Of a DNA stretch of 64,000 bases, positions 44,245 through 54,901 are shown one piece after another (the first letter of the stretch is position 1; every line of letters begins with the position of its first letter). Both the position numbers and the translations under genes were made by a program. The notes under the pieces are model-generated. The model saw nothing but the letters and a program-made list of their open reading frames with translations, did not search any database and was not told where the DNA came from. The stretch covers positions 8,680,001-8,744,000 of the forward strand of contig JAJTUQ010000001.1 in assembly GCA_021399445.1 (NCBI GenBank), read 5' to 3'. Source of the stretch: Xylogone sp. PMI_703. Taxonomy: Eukaryota; Ascomycota; Leotiomycetes.

Positions 44245-46515
44245 TCATCGCTTAAACATGTACAAGCCGTACATTCCGCCGACGTCGGCCCTTGCGACAG
44301 GGATCTTCCTCATGCCCCAGGAGTTGGCGCCCCATTTCCAGTCTCGGCTCCCGTTATCTTTGATCGGCTCGTCTTTCTGGTCGCGAACTATCCACCATCT
44401 TCGTCCGGCTTCCTGGAAACGCCATTTTGCGCGTTTAACAGCCTGGCCGTTCTCGAGCTTGGTATAGGCCACTTGACTAAGTTCCACTACTTCAAGTGGG
44501 CGTGATACATTGGTGAGAAGAGGAGAAGATGATGAGAACATGCTGCTGAGGTCGAGCTGTTGCAGGCTCAAGTCAGAAATATCCATGTAGCGGAGGGAAT
44601 GTGGTGTCCAGGACAACTGCTCCTCGAGTGGGAGATCGTCACTAGGGAATAATAGCGATCGAACATCGGAAGCGTTGATATTGCGTCCGAGACCGAGCTC
44701 TTCCAGGTGCTTCGTTAGTGGGAGGAGAGCAGGGATGTGAGAGCTCTCCATCTTGGATCCCTTCAGACTCAGTGAGCGGAGTGTGGTGGGGAGTACCGGG
44801 ATCAAGGTCTTGAGGTCCTCGCTGCTGAATAATTCGTGTGATTTGGCATCCATTCCCAAATTGAGATAGACGAGAGTAGAGGCAGCCGGGTGGGTAGTAA
44901 GGAATTGGACGACACGGGGGCCAGTCAGATGCGAGCAGCGGCTGAGGTTGAGGTGAGTAAGCCGTGCGGTCTGAGGGATGGAAAATAGGGCCTCGTCCGT
45001 GATTCTAGTGTGAGCAGCATCGAGATGAGTTAATCGTGGCATCCGAGGAAGGAGAGTTGCGAAGACCTTCGATGGAAGGATGGTGCACTCGTGCAAGTTC
45101 AGACGGGTGAGAGGAAGGATCTCGGGGAGCGGTGATGGTGATGCATCGATGACTGCGTTGAATGAATCTCGGAAAGAAGTGGACGAGCAGGCACAGAAGT
45201 CGATTGCCTTCAGTTTTGGCAGGTCGCAAAGCAACGTCTTGATGACCTTGGCATCAATATCATCGTCGATGTGCTCCTGAGCCAAGAATTCTCGAAGATT
45301 CGGAGTGAGCGAGAGGCACTTAAGAATCGTCTCGGGGATAACATTCAGGGTCGCGGCACGCTCACGCAGGGTCTGGCCAGCGAGGGTCGGGTTGAAGTGC
45401 GAAAAGTCGATGCGTCGCACGATGGTTCCCAGCGACGGACGAGCCTGGATCTGGGCGAGGAACTTGGCGAAGATGCGGGAGTGAGGGATGGTGATGTGGC
45501 TGTAGAGCGTGTTGAGGGTCGCGACGTGGATGGTGCGTGACGTCAGCAGAAGCGACATCAGGTCGATGTTGCGCGCGGTGAAGCCATTGGGAGGAATATC
45601 GAGAGCGAGATGATCAATAATGGTGCCTGTCAAAAATCAGTAATGGGATCTTTTCTAGCGTATCTTGCAGTTGATAAATAATTTCAAGAAAAACAGAATT
45701 ATTGAATTTGCCATGTGAAGAAGAAGGTGAGCCGCATCGTAATCATTATGTAGACCAATCATCATCGCCCTCGGATCCTGGGGTGCAGCAACGTCGTGAT
45801 AACGGAAGAGAAAGTGCAATATGAAAATAAATCACATACCAAGAATTTCCATAGGCAGGCCCTCAAGTGGTGACAGTCCCGGAAGATTCTGTCCTGGCTT
45901 GAGCTTGGTGACATTCTTGTCGGCGGCAGCGGACTTCTGCAGTGGTTTGGTCTCCCAGTCCCATGACCTGAGGGCGTTCAAGTCGCTATAGCTGCGACTG
46001 GCGACCTTGCCCTTGACGCTGATGCCCTTCCAGCCCTTGAAGTTCTCGCAAGGACAAACGAATCCATGGAGCATGCTGTGTGGGTTAGTGAGCGCAAAGG
46101 GCATCTCTTCGGGCGGCGGCGTGGTGGTAGGCGAGTCCTCGATGGCTTCCTCAGATGGCGAGACGAGGAATTTATTGCTGCGCAGGTAGGAAGAGGTTTT
46201 GGAGTCGGTGAAGGACTGCACGACGCCCGCATTCTCCTTGATGCTGGAGAAGCTGGACCTGTCGACCCGGTCGAGGCCTGGTCGCTCGAGTGGCTTGTGC
46301 TGAGAAGAGGAGGACTTGGACTTCATCTTCATGGTGGCCATGGCGAACGCCGGAGGTGGTATCTCGAAGGAGTAGTCGACGATCTGGCCTCGTGATGATG
46401 GTGCCTCCTGGGACTGATCCTTTTGTCGAGTATGATTCTGGTTTCGTTCTTGGTCTTGGCCTTGGTGATGGTGGATGTGCGAGATCAGAATGTTGGGAGG
46501 AAGTGAGATGGCCAT
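44245..46515 (-). CDS. Leucine-rich-repeat protein
   Basis: Two exons in transcript order, 46515-45840 and 45626-44245, joined across a 213-bp GT..AG intron, give 685 residues. The ATG at 46515 has a strong context (CCACCATGG); the frame is open further upstream but that part looks like leader. Residues 1-225 are low-complexity Ser/Pro-rich with PCENFKGWKGISVKGK. An F-box-like start (GLSPLEGLPMEILGTIIDHL) spans the intron. Then come irregular leucine-rich repeats (LTRLNLHECTIL, LTHLDAAHTRITDEALF, LTHLNLSRCSHLTG, LRSLSLKGSKM), and the end has WRFQEAGRRWWIVRDQKD and GMYGLYMFKR. It is probably a conserved housekeeping-type fungal protein; no function is known to me. Confidence 0.88.
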
Positions 46516-47597
46516 GGTGGAAGTGGGTTGGGGGAAGGATATAATAAACTTTGTAGGTGAAAGGCAGAGACGGCTAAGGTTGAGGTTTGGCCTGGCACAA
46601 CCCGGATGGGGACTAGGCCCCAGCGAACAACGCACCCGCTCCCCGGACGATGAAAGCAGCGCAAATCAAATCAAAGCAGCAGGTGATATATCAGATGGAG
46701 AAGATTTTATTAGATAGGTGCTGGGGAAAAAAGGAGAGGCAGATGCAACGTTGATTCGCGCAGGAAGGTCCGCAGCAGCAAGCCCCAAGCAGGAGAGAGA
46801 GCTCAGACTTTTTGGTTCGACACCCAAAGAGCCAAAGCTCCCTTCTTCCCCGGCTGCACCCAGGAGAGCCTCGATGCCTCTAGAGCGGTGGAGTCGCGAG
46901 GAGAAAGGGCAGGAGGGAGAGCAAGCTCTTAGTCACGACCCCAGGCGATTTAGTCAAGGAAACCAGCAGCGCACTGCGGGGAAGCAGGAGCAAAAGCACT
47001 TGACTGGACTTGACTGGCAGCGACGAGGAAACAATTGAGTAACAAGATTGCAAAAGATGGCGGGCAGAAGCAGATCGAAACGAGGAAGGAGTGATGGCGA
47101 GTGATGGCGAGTGTGATGGGGAGGGCAAAAACGTGCAGGTTCTGGCGTGCTTTGGCTCTGGTGCTGATACAGTAGCAGAGTGGTACCCTCGTGTACTTAA
47201 TATGCACAAGTACAGTACAAGTAGTTGCTCTTGTTGGATATGTCGTGTCCAACCTGGATGGTGATGGCAGCAGCAGCTCCTTCTTTCATAAGAGAGAAGG
47301 AGGCTGTGACGGCGAAGGCGAAAGTCGCAGAAGCCGTTGGGTAATGGGAAATGCGCATTGGCTGGCGGGGGGGATGACGCTGGAATGGCAGCAGTTTTCG
47401 CAAGGCGGAACACCAGAGAGCACCAGTCTCTCATTCATCCCTTCCATCGCGACGGGCCTCGGCATACGTGTGTGTGTGTGCAGTATGGAAGTTGATTACG
47501 GATTGAGTTACAGAGGATACTGTACAGTTAGTCAGGAAATGTCTCCATCCAGAGCGCGCGCCGGACCGCCAGAGATTTCCTTCTTGCCCCTGGGGAT

Positions 47598-47630
47598 AGT
47601 GTTCATAGTGTTCATGGTGTTCATAGTGTA
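47598..47630. repeat. 9-bp tandem repeat (AGTGTTCAT), three copies and part
   Basis: Units at 47598, 47607 and 47616 differ by one base, followed by a partial fourth. Confidence 0.75.
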
Positions 47631-49080
47631 CAAGTATATTCATTAGGCGCCTGCTTAGGGAACGTGCTGGTCCCTGGGCCGCCTGGAACTGCCGCCCCGG
47701 AGCCCTGGGAAGCCCGCCCATGACAGCGCCCATCCCCTAATAAAGCTCTGCGCTTCAGCATCACCGCCCCCAGGTTGCCGGGTCCATCATCTTCCAGTCG
47801 GTGCGAAGGCGAAAAAGGAACCGAAAAGGGTCAGCACGCTCTTGCTGCTCCTGCTTGGCGGCTGGCAGCGGATGACGCACCAGCGTGGTAATGTTCTGTC
47901 ACCGTTTGCTCGCCATGAGGTAACAGCAACGCCTGGGATTCGACCGCCGCTCGTTTAGGGCCCAGCCAGCGTATTACCATCAGGTAATGTGAAATCCGCG
48001 TGACTTTGCGCTTTTGCCCATCGCGAAGGGGGTTTTTGTTTTGCAGGTCATCAGGACGACTTTTTCGGTGATTGAGCTGGAGCATTATTACGAGAGCGAG
48101 GAGAGGTCAATATGGGGAAATAATGAATGGGATGTAATGCGCCGTTAGGAGATGGTATCAGCCCAAGCAGCGGTGTTGCAAGTGGGTTTCTTTGTGCAGT
48201 GGTCGCGATCACGAAATCCATCAGCACGAAGACGCATTTATCTGAAGCATCAATCATACAGTACCCGGTACTGTGTACAGCAAAGAGTTACTGTACTGTA
48301 CTGTACAATAATAATATTATACATTGAGCTGTACACTGGGCTGAGGTGATCGATCTTGCTAACGACAAGGTGCCATCAATGCAACATCAGAGGCGACGGA
48401 AAGCGCTGCTCATTCAGGTACCACTCCAAGCCGAGTGGCTGGATCCGCTGCTAAGCGCCATCTCCTCTCTTTGAACTCTTAAAGGGGCAAGAGCGCTGAG
48501 AGTACTCCGTAGGCCAGGAGAGAAGCTCAGTCCCATCACGTGGTGCACTCGAGAGGTCCATAAGCCATATTGAGTCCACTGCAGCGCAGCAGTTACTGTG
48601 GAGATACGATCACAGCAATTACCACAGTATTGAAATGGGATCTCCGGACGCAACGGTCTCAATAATCAATTACTTCTTATGGACTCCATCCGTGCAGTGC
48701 TCGAAGGAAAGAAGTGAGTCAGTAGAAAGGTCAGCTGTGTCTCGCTGTTAGGCGTGTTCAATCTCACCATAACGATCCCTCCGGTATCGCCGTGGCGAAG
48801 ACGTTCCTCTCGGTCTCCGGTGTACGTACTGTACGGACAATCGCGACTATCATCACTCCATTCCATACTGTACTTCGTATTTGTGTAGTCAATTCACTGC
48901 AGAAAACGAGGAAAGGCCAGAAAGTATCGACGTCAGTACAAAATGGCAGTGAGTGCACAACGGACATGGCTCGGCATACAGCAACAGCAGCAAGGCGTCG
49001 CAGGGTGCATTTTGCGGGGATTAGACTTCCAACAACCCGGTCCAAATCTCTAATGTCCCAAATGCCGGTCGGCACTTACA

Positions 49081-49110
49081 AGTACGAGAGTAACTAGTAC
49101 GAGAGTAACT
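49081..49110. repeat. Perfect 15-bp tandem duplication
   Basis: AGTACGAGAGTAACT occurs twice in a row (49081-49095 and 49096-49110) without mismatch. Confidence 0.9.
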
Positions 49111-49871
49111 TCTAGATGTAGCGCAGTAGAGAATCATGACTAAACTCGTAAACTTATTAATCTCTGCCACGTCTTGCTGTGTACCATAATGAGTACGAGT
49201 GCAACTCGGTGGTTCAAGAATGGCATCGTCCAAGACCGCCAAGAGGAGGGAGGAAAAGCTTTCTCCGCGGCAGGGTAGTCTCAGCCACGTGTGGCGTCGG
49301 GAAAACATCGGGGAGCTGTGGCTGGTGAGTTCTGGGGTTCTAGAACGCTGCGGAAGAGCATTAGCGTTATAGCATTACCGTTATTGTACTGCACAAGAAG
49401 AGCTTTAACTTTGCGTATCAGGTATCTCTTTTGGACATCCACTTGCGCAGTAAAATAATGGAGTATTTTTCGATAGCATTACTACTACGCATTTAACAGC
49501 TGTTAGTGCCCTTACTGTCATCTCCAATAGATGATGTCGTTACCATGCACATAATCAATTTTATTAATTAAGGTGCGATGCATTACATCATAATGCATGC
49601 TTTTAAAGAATTTCTGGCATATTGACGACCTCAAATGTGTTCTCTCTGATAAGAAATACATGTAACACTTTCTGCTAAAGATGAGCTAAATCATACGGCT
49701 GGTTCGGACGAACATGCTCGAATTGATCCGTAAGTTTTGATAACCTCGAAAAAATAAGTTGTGTTTCATTTTCATAACTGCATCTCGAAATATTCCGGGA
49801 CGAAGATAAATTCTCGACGCATCAATATCACAAACATCGAAAGAGCTAATCCAGACCGAGATACTCGTCGC

Positions 49872-51166
49872 TTACGGCTTCCCCTCCCACACCTTCGTGA
49901 GAAAGCCCTCAATCGGTGTAAACTCATAATCTGGCAAGATGCGATTCCACTCGTCCGAGATATCCCATGCACCCTTCGAACTACTCAGTAGCATGCCAAT
50001 GACTACTGCTCTCAACATAGCTGCTGCCTGATCTGCAGCTACGGCTTGATGAACCGCTTCCAGGCCCCACGATGTCTTCAAGTTTCCGGCTTCAAGATCT
50101 TCGATTTTGACTTTATCAACGGTGAAGGCGCGCCCTGTAAAACCGCGTCAGTAGATTGTAATTAACATATAGTAGCAATGAGTTAAAGGAAATTAAATAC
50201 AACTAAGAGAGACACTTCTCACCTCTCACCCTCCGACCAATCTCAAGAACTTGCTCGAACGTAACTCTATTCCCCCGAATCCCACCAGTCGCAGGCCACT
50301 CGCCCTCGTAATCCACCGCGCGAGCAACAACGGCCGCGACATCCGCAACCGTAGTCAGAGTCATGATGGCGTCCTCGTGACCCTCCACAATGACGGCACG
50401 CCGATGTTCGAAATCGAAGATGCTTTGTAGTGGGTGGACGTGTTTGGACGTCTTGTATGGGTAGGCGAGGTAATCGAGGAATAAGCCTGGTTGGAATAGG
50501 GTGTATTCGAGGACCTTGATAGCAGGTTTTAATTTCAATTTGCATCCACGGTGGAAAATTAAGTGAGTTGAGAAGCTAATTAGCTTACCTTCTTGTCTTT
50601 GTTCACCTCTTTGAGGTATGTTCTGATGACTTCTTTGCCGTGCCACCACGCCATGTCCACCGTATCCTTGCTTTTGTATGTAGTAAGCTCACTGTTCATG
50701 TAAATTGGGAATCATGGATCTAGATATCATTACCTTCCATATTCACTTGGTGCGAAACGCTTCACTCCTGCAGCGATCGCAGCATCGATAAGGTTCATTT
50801 GCGGCTTCTGGTCAGGATCGGAGAGGATCTGGACGAATGATAAGAGAGTATGAATCCCTTGGAGTGCTTGTACTAGGTCCTCCTTATTGTTGTAGTCTAC
50901 GGTTTGCCAGTGTATTCCAGGTGTCATGGCCTTTGGGGCCTCCTATGCTAGATTTCAGACTTATGTGTAGGAAAAAAGTGGAAGTACTTCAGGAGTGTTT
51001 CTTACCTTTCTGCTTAGTACTGTTATGTGATGTTTCTTTGACTCTAGTAGAGCATCAATAATTTCTTGGGAAACCTCTATTTTATGAATTAGCTCTGTTA
51101 TGGGGTCTGATCAAGGTTGTAGATGGACGTACGTCCAGAACCCCCAGCTATGGCAACCTTAACCAT
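49872..51166 (-). CDS. NmrA / isoflavone-reductase-like NAD(P)-binding protein
   Basis: Six exons in transcript order: 51166-51133, 51076-51006, 50942-50734, 50691-50589, 50514-50223, 50134-49872; all GT..AG with matching phases, giving 323 residues, the usual length. The N-terminus is a Rossmann start, VKVAIAGGSGQVSQEII; the last glycine of the GGxGxxG pattern is a serine here. Further family marks are HITVLSRK, DLVQALQGIHTLLSFV, KRFAPSEYG, WWHGKEVIRTYL, FQPGLFLDYL and EGHEDAIMTLTTVADVA. It is probably an atypical short-chain reductase acting on aromatic or small metabolites, or a redox sensor. A TATATATA lies on the same strand near 51284-51294, about 120 bp before the start. Confidence 0.9.
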
Positions 51167-51432
51167 TGTGAATACTTTACGAGATTGTTGTATAAATATG
51201 TTCGGTAATCAAGTGAGTAGTATAAGAGGATGAAGATTCGTTCGAGGATAAAGATGAGATACTCTTATAGACTGGAAGATGCTCTGTATATATAGGGATC
51301 CGTACATTGATCCGAAACCGACAATAATGAACTAGTCATGATGGCGGTCGTCGACTCCATCACCGCAGTGCTCTGAATAACAGGGATATATATTCAAATT
51401 CCCGAAGAACAATGACATCGATAGGCTCGGAC

Positions 51433-51781
51433 TGTGAGATTCTCAAGAGGCGTCTACTGATACTTTGGTACAACGAGGGATCATTTCCTAATATAGAAGT
51501 CCGTGCATACTTCTGCTCCGCCGCGGCGGAACATGCATAAGCTGTTGGCAGGGTTCAGCATGGTGATACCTCAAACGCTATGTGAGTTCATCCTTGGTAG
51601 AGAGAGGCAGACAGAGCTTAGCAAAACTTGAATGAGACATCGGGTGTGATGTTCATGAGCATGAAAAAGGAAGTGCTGTAAACTATCTCAGCTCGATTTT
51701 TCTCTAAAGGCTCATAGCGAATGGGTCCATGAAGAATTATCCTGCCGACCCCTCTTCCGCCGCGGGAGAGACGTCCACTGG
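51433..51781 (+). repeat. 345-bp dispersed repeat, copy 1
   Basis: Begins TGTGAGATTCTCAAGAGGC and ends near GAGACGTCCACTGG. It aligns along its whole length with 62468-62811, with shared blocks such as CTGATACTTTGGTACAACGA, CTCCGCCGCGGCGGAA (a palindrome core) and CCCCTCTTCCGCCGC. It could be a solo LTR or SINE-like unit, but I see no clear target duplication. Confidence 0.85.
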
Positions 51782-51782
51782 G

Positions 51783-51863
51783 CTCGGGAGACGGAAAGTC
51801 CGTAATAGCATACAAAGTTGTTAAGAGTACAAATAGTATAAGTTTTAATATACTTTAATAACG
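51783..51863 (+). pseudogene. Zn2Cys6 DNA-binding-domain fragment, RIP-mutated
   Basis: Codon by codon it matches the fragment at 62363-62466, but nearly all differences are C-to-T or G-to-A. Examples are Trp TGG to TAA, Arg CGG to TAG, Cys TGC to TAC and Arg CGA to TAA, giving at least three stop codons. This is the pattern left by repeat-induced point mutation. Confidence 0.7.
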
Positions 51864-53361
51864 TGTCAAGAAACTATTTATAATGTAGAAGTTGTTACAT
51901 TAAATATATTAGTTAGGAGTTTTATAATAACAGGATAGTTATAATCAAATAAAAACTAATCTTAATAACATCTTTAATATCCTTTTTATAGTATATCTGA
52001 CAAATTAAATTTTTAATATAAGTATCTGATTTGGTACGATAAGATGAGATGGAACTCCTGGGATACAATGATTAGCTATATAATTAATAAGAAAGTCAGG
52101 CTTGTAACCAAACTATATGATCATTAGAGTTAAGTTAATTAAAGAGAGGACTTACTACCTATTGAAGATTAAAAGATGTTAACGAGAACGCAAGAATACG
52201 GAGCCACTCTATTGTATTGACTACTTGAAGAGTCTACAAATACGGTTGGTTCTACATATGCAGATATTTACGACTGTAAAACCGTTACAATTAACCGTTA
52301 CGGCCGTATAGGCAACCGTAAGAACACTTTGAAGTGGCATCTGTAGACTACAATCTGCAACAAAAGACATTAAAGAATATTTATACTTTCCTACTTGATT
52401 TTCTGAAGTAACACTAGCCAACGAAGGTATATCTATAACACTAGAAAAAGTCCTACCATCCATGAATTACCTCCTTGAAAAGCTGGAATCTAGCAAGATA
52501 ATATATACAGTGAACTCATTCATAACATCTTGTATGAATTCTGGCTAGGCCAAGTGAGATAAGTATTATGGATTATGGATTAACTGACAGGAGCTCCGTA
52601 TATATCGCAGCAATGGACCTTATTCCAGGTCAAAATGGACCTACTCTGAGAGTAACTGAGACCCTGAATGGGTGACAGCCGGAAAGAAGACAGTACAAGA
52701 ATAGTAGTCACAGTATAAGTCTACAGAGGTTATTATCCCCCCTTCTGAGCCACAACCAATCAAAACAGGCTTTGCAAGGTGGAAGGCAGAAAAGGCAAGA
52801 CAAGTACCAATTACAGATGAGTACACTCGGTACTGTCATGCCGTTGTGTCGTAGGTTGGTGCAGCGTTATCTTGAGTAATAATCAGTTGAAGGCAGCTGA
52901 GCACAGAGAGCCCTATGAACATAAGAATGATCACGGCCATCTTGGTGGCTCTAGACCTAGATGTTATATCAAAGCCAGTAGAGGGTTCGATGGAAAAGAA
53001 TAACTCTAGCATCCGGTCAGAGCATATCATGATCAGAAAGCTCTCTGTTGGAGAGTTCAAGCAAATGATTTCTAAGAAATGGCGTAGACGAGAGGGGAAC
53101 GAGGAAGGTGAGGTGGTTGAGGGTGTACAGGATAAGGAGGTGTTTGCATTTGTCAGCGTAGCTTAGAAGAGATATTATTTTAGTTTAATTCAAATGTTAC
53201 AGTGTTTATGAGCACTTCTAACGGCTTGAGAAAGTGGATACTCTATAGAGTTCGGATATTAAGAAAGTGTTTCGCATTTATTTTCTTCTCTTTCTAGTAG
53301 ATAATCCTTGATCCATTTCTAAAACCACCCAAGTAGTAGCTTATCCTAAGATTCAATCCAT

Positions 53362-54222
53362 TCAGTCTCTCTTCTCCATGTAAGGTAGACATGCCTCATA
53401 AACATCTGCATACCCGTGAAATTTGATCAGCCTCTGAAACACCGTCTCCTCCACTACTCTCGCGCACTGGAGAGACCCCGCAATAAAAAAGTCAGTGTAA
53501 CTTGGCTGGGCGCCTAGCACAAATGGGCCATCGGCCTTGTGCGTCTGCATCAGCTCACCAACAATACGCATATTGTCTTCTACGGCACTCCAGCTTTGGT
53601 CTTCTTTTTCTGGGTTGAGCAAGTCTTCAAGACGGTGTCCAATCCGAGCTTCACGTGTGCGCCGGAAGTACTCTTGTGAGCGTGGAGACAGGATGCGAAT
53701 CTCGCGGGGCATCACTGACGATCCAAAGACTCTGCCAACAGCAGCACGTGCTTTCGCCTCAATCTCGAGACCCAGCTCCGAGGTCAGCGGTACTGGTGGA
53801 TCTGGGTAGGTCGACTCGATAAACTGCGAGATAGGAACCGAGTCCATGATGTACCTGTTGGTTGGTACGTGATGGATAGCAGGGACCGTGTATACCGCAG
53901 ATCCCGTTGCGGACGTGCTAGGGACTAGGCCGCTGGAATTTTTCAGGTCAAGAGATATCCTCAAGTGTGATTTACGCATTGAGACCTAGAAAGGGAAAAA
54001 AACAGAAGGGAAGGTGGAACTGAAGCAAAAGGAAAGTGGGAATATAACTCACAGTCCTTTCAGCGTGGGTTCAATGTCTGGAAACTCGAGGAAGATAGTC
54101 TTATACGGGATACGCTTATAATTAAGCATAAGGCGGATGCGCCAGACAACAGGAGAGAAACAAACGTTCTTGGTGCAGGCTAAGTCGTATAGAATAACTT
54201 CAGGCTCGGCTTGGGTGGGCAT
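53362..54222 (-). CDS. Glutathione S-transferase (UstS-like)
   Basis: Two exons in transcript order, 54222-54053 and 53932-53362 (120-bp GT..AG intron), give 246 residues. The N-terminal thioredoxin-fold half starts VILYDLACTKNVCFSPVVWR and continues PYKTIFLEFPDIEPTLKGLG, which the splice restores, then YTVPAIHHVP and IMDSVPISQFIESTYP. The C-terminal helical half has EARIGHRLEDLL and FFIAGSLQCARV. This fungal GST group includes enzymes of ustiloxin-type clusters, but most members are general; the substrate is unknown. A TATAAC element sits about 75 bp upstream. Confidence 0.88.
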
Positions 54223-54901
54223 GTTGTATTATACTGCAAACACTCAATTAGCTGAAGAGACAAGGGAAATTGGAGAATGCCTAGTTGACCGAGTTATAAA
54301 TGGAAATCCTAGTTGAAACTCGTGTGGACAATTGAGAGGGGTGCCTAGAAACTATCTATACATATCGAGAGAGAGGTTGATAATCATGTTTAAGCTGAAG
54401 ATCTAAGCTCTTGTCCATCCTAGGCAGCAGCTTGCAGCCTCACGGTTAATTAAGTATGGCCAAGACGACGTACGCCATCTAGCTAAAAATAGTACGAACT
54501 GGCTAATGGGATATCTACAAACACGAGGCTTGCTAACCACTAAGGATTCTGAATTAAAGTCAATTTCGATTCTGCTCCCATGACAGGATATAATCATTCT
54601 ATAACTTAATTTCAACAACTCTAAATCCCCTCCCCCACCAGTGTATCTAGCTGTCTGAAGATAAAGGTCCATTATGTTACTTCTTATTTATTACTTTTGT
54701 TTTCATATATTTCATCCTACAGGCAAGAAACGCTACGTAAAATAAAAGGGGAATTATTTATAAAAGCTTGTGCTGACTGCAGATAAGTAAGTCGACTTTG
54801 ACTTTGAATGAATTTTATTATAAACGATGAACTACTACTAGTATCGGTTTCTTATAATAAGTGCTGCTTATTGTTATCGTAACATTTAAAGGGAGTTGCA
54901 T
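54223..54901. other. Intergenic, AT-rich
   Basis: No gene is supported. The region contains the GST promoter and the 3' flank of the AAA ATPase gene. Confidence 0.45.

Larger units (their letters stand above)
46516..49871. other. 3.4 kb intergenic with simple repeats
   Basis: The first kilobase is probably leader and promoter of the LRR gene. The rest has only short repeats: GAGTGATGGC twice near 47080, a 9-bp unit GTGTTCATA at 47598-47630, CTGTA three times at 48291-48305, and a perfect 15-bp tandem repeat at 49081-49110. A 184-codon minus-strand frame (47434-46880) is Ser/His/Leu-rich and looks like leader, not a gene. Confidence 0.5.
51167..53361. other. AT-rich, repeat-containing intergenic region
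   Basis: It contains a promoter (see the NmrA-like gene), a 349-bp repeat copy (51433-51781), a RIP-mutated Zn2Cys6 fragment next to it, then strongly AT-rich DNA to about 52600. Frames at 52463-52221 and 52915-53166 (80 and 83 codons) resemble no family I know. Confidence 0.5.

Noticed and set aside
46880..47434. A 184-codon minus-strand frame upstream of the LRR gene
   Set aside because: Composition is Ser/Leu/His-rich with no domain character, and it lies in the likely leader/promoter of the LRR gene; probably chance in GC-richer DNA.
51433..51781. Calling the 345-bp repeat a solo LTR
   Set aside because: It starts with TG, but there is no clean CA end followed by a matching target duplication at either copy, so it is left as an unclassified repeat.
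52915..53166. An 83-codon frame with a hydrophobic start
   Set aside because: No homologue recognised; the lack of conserved motifs in AT-rich repeat-bearing DNA makes it weak.
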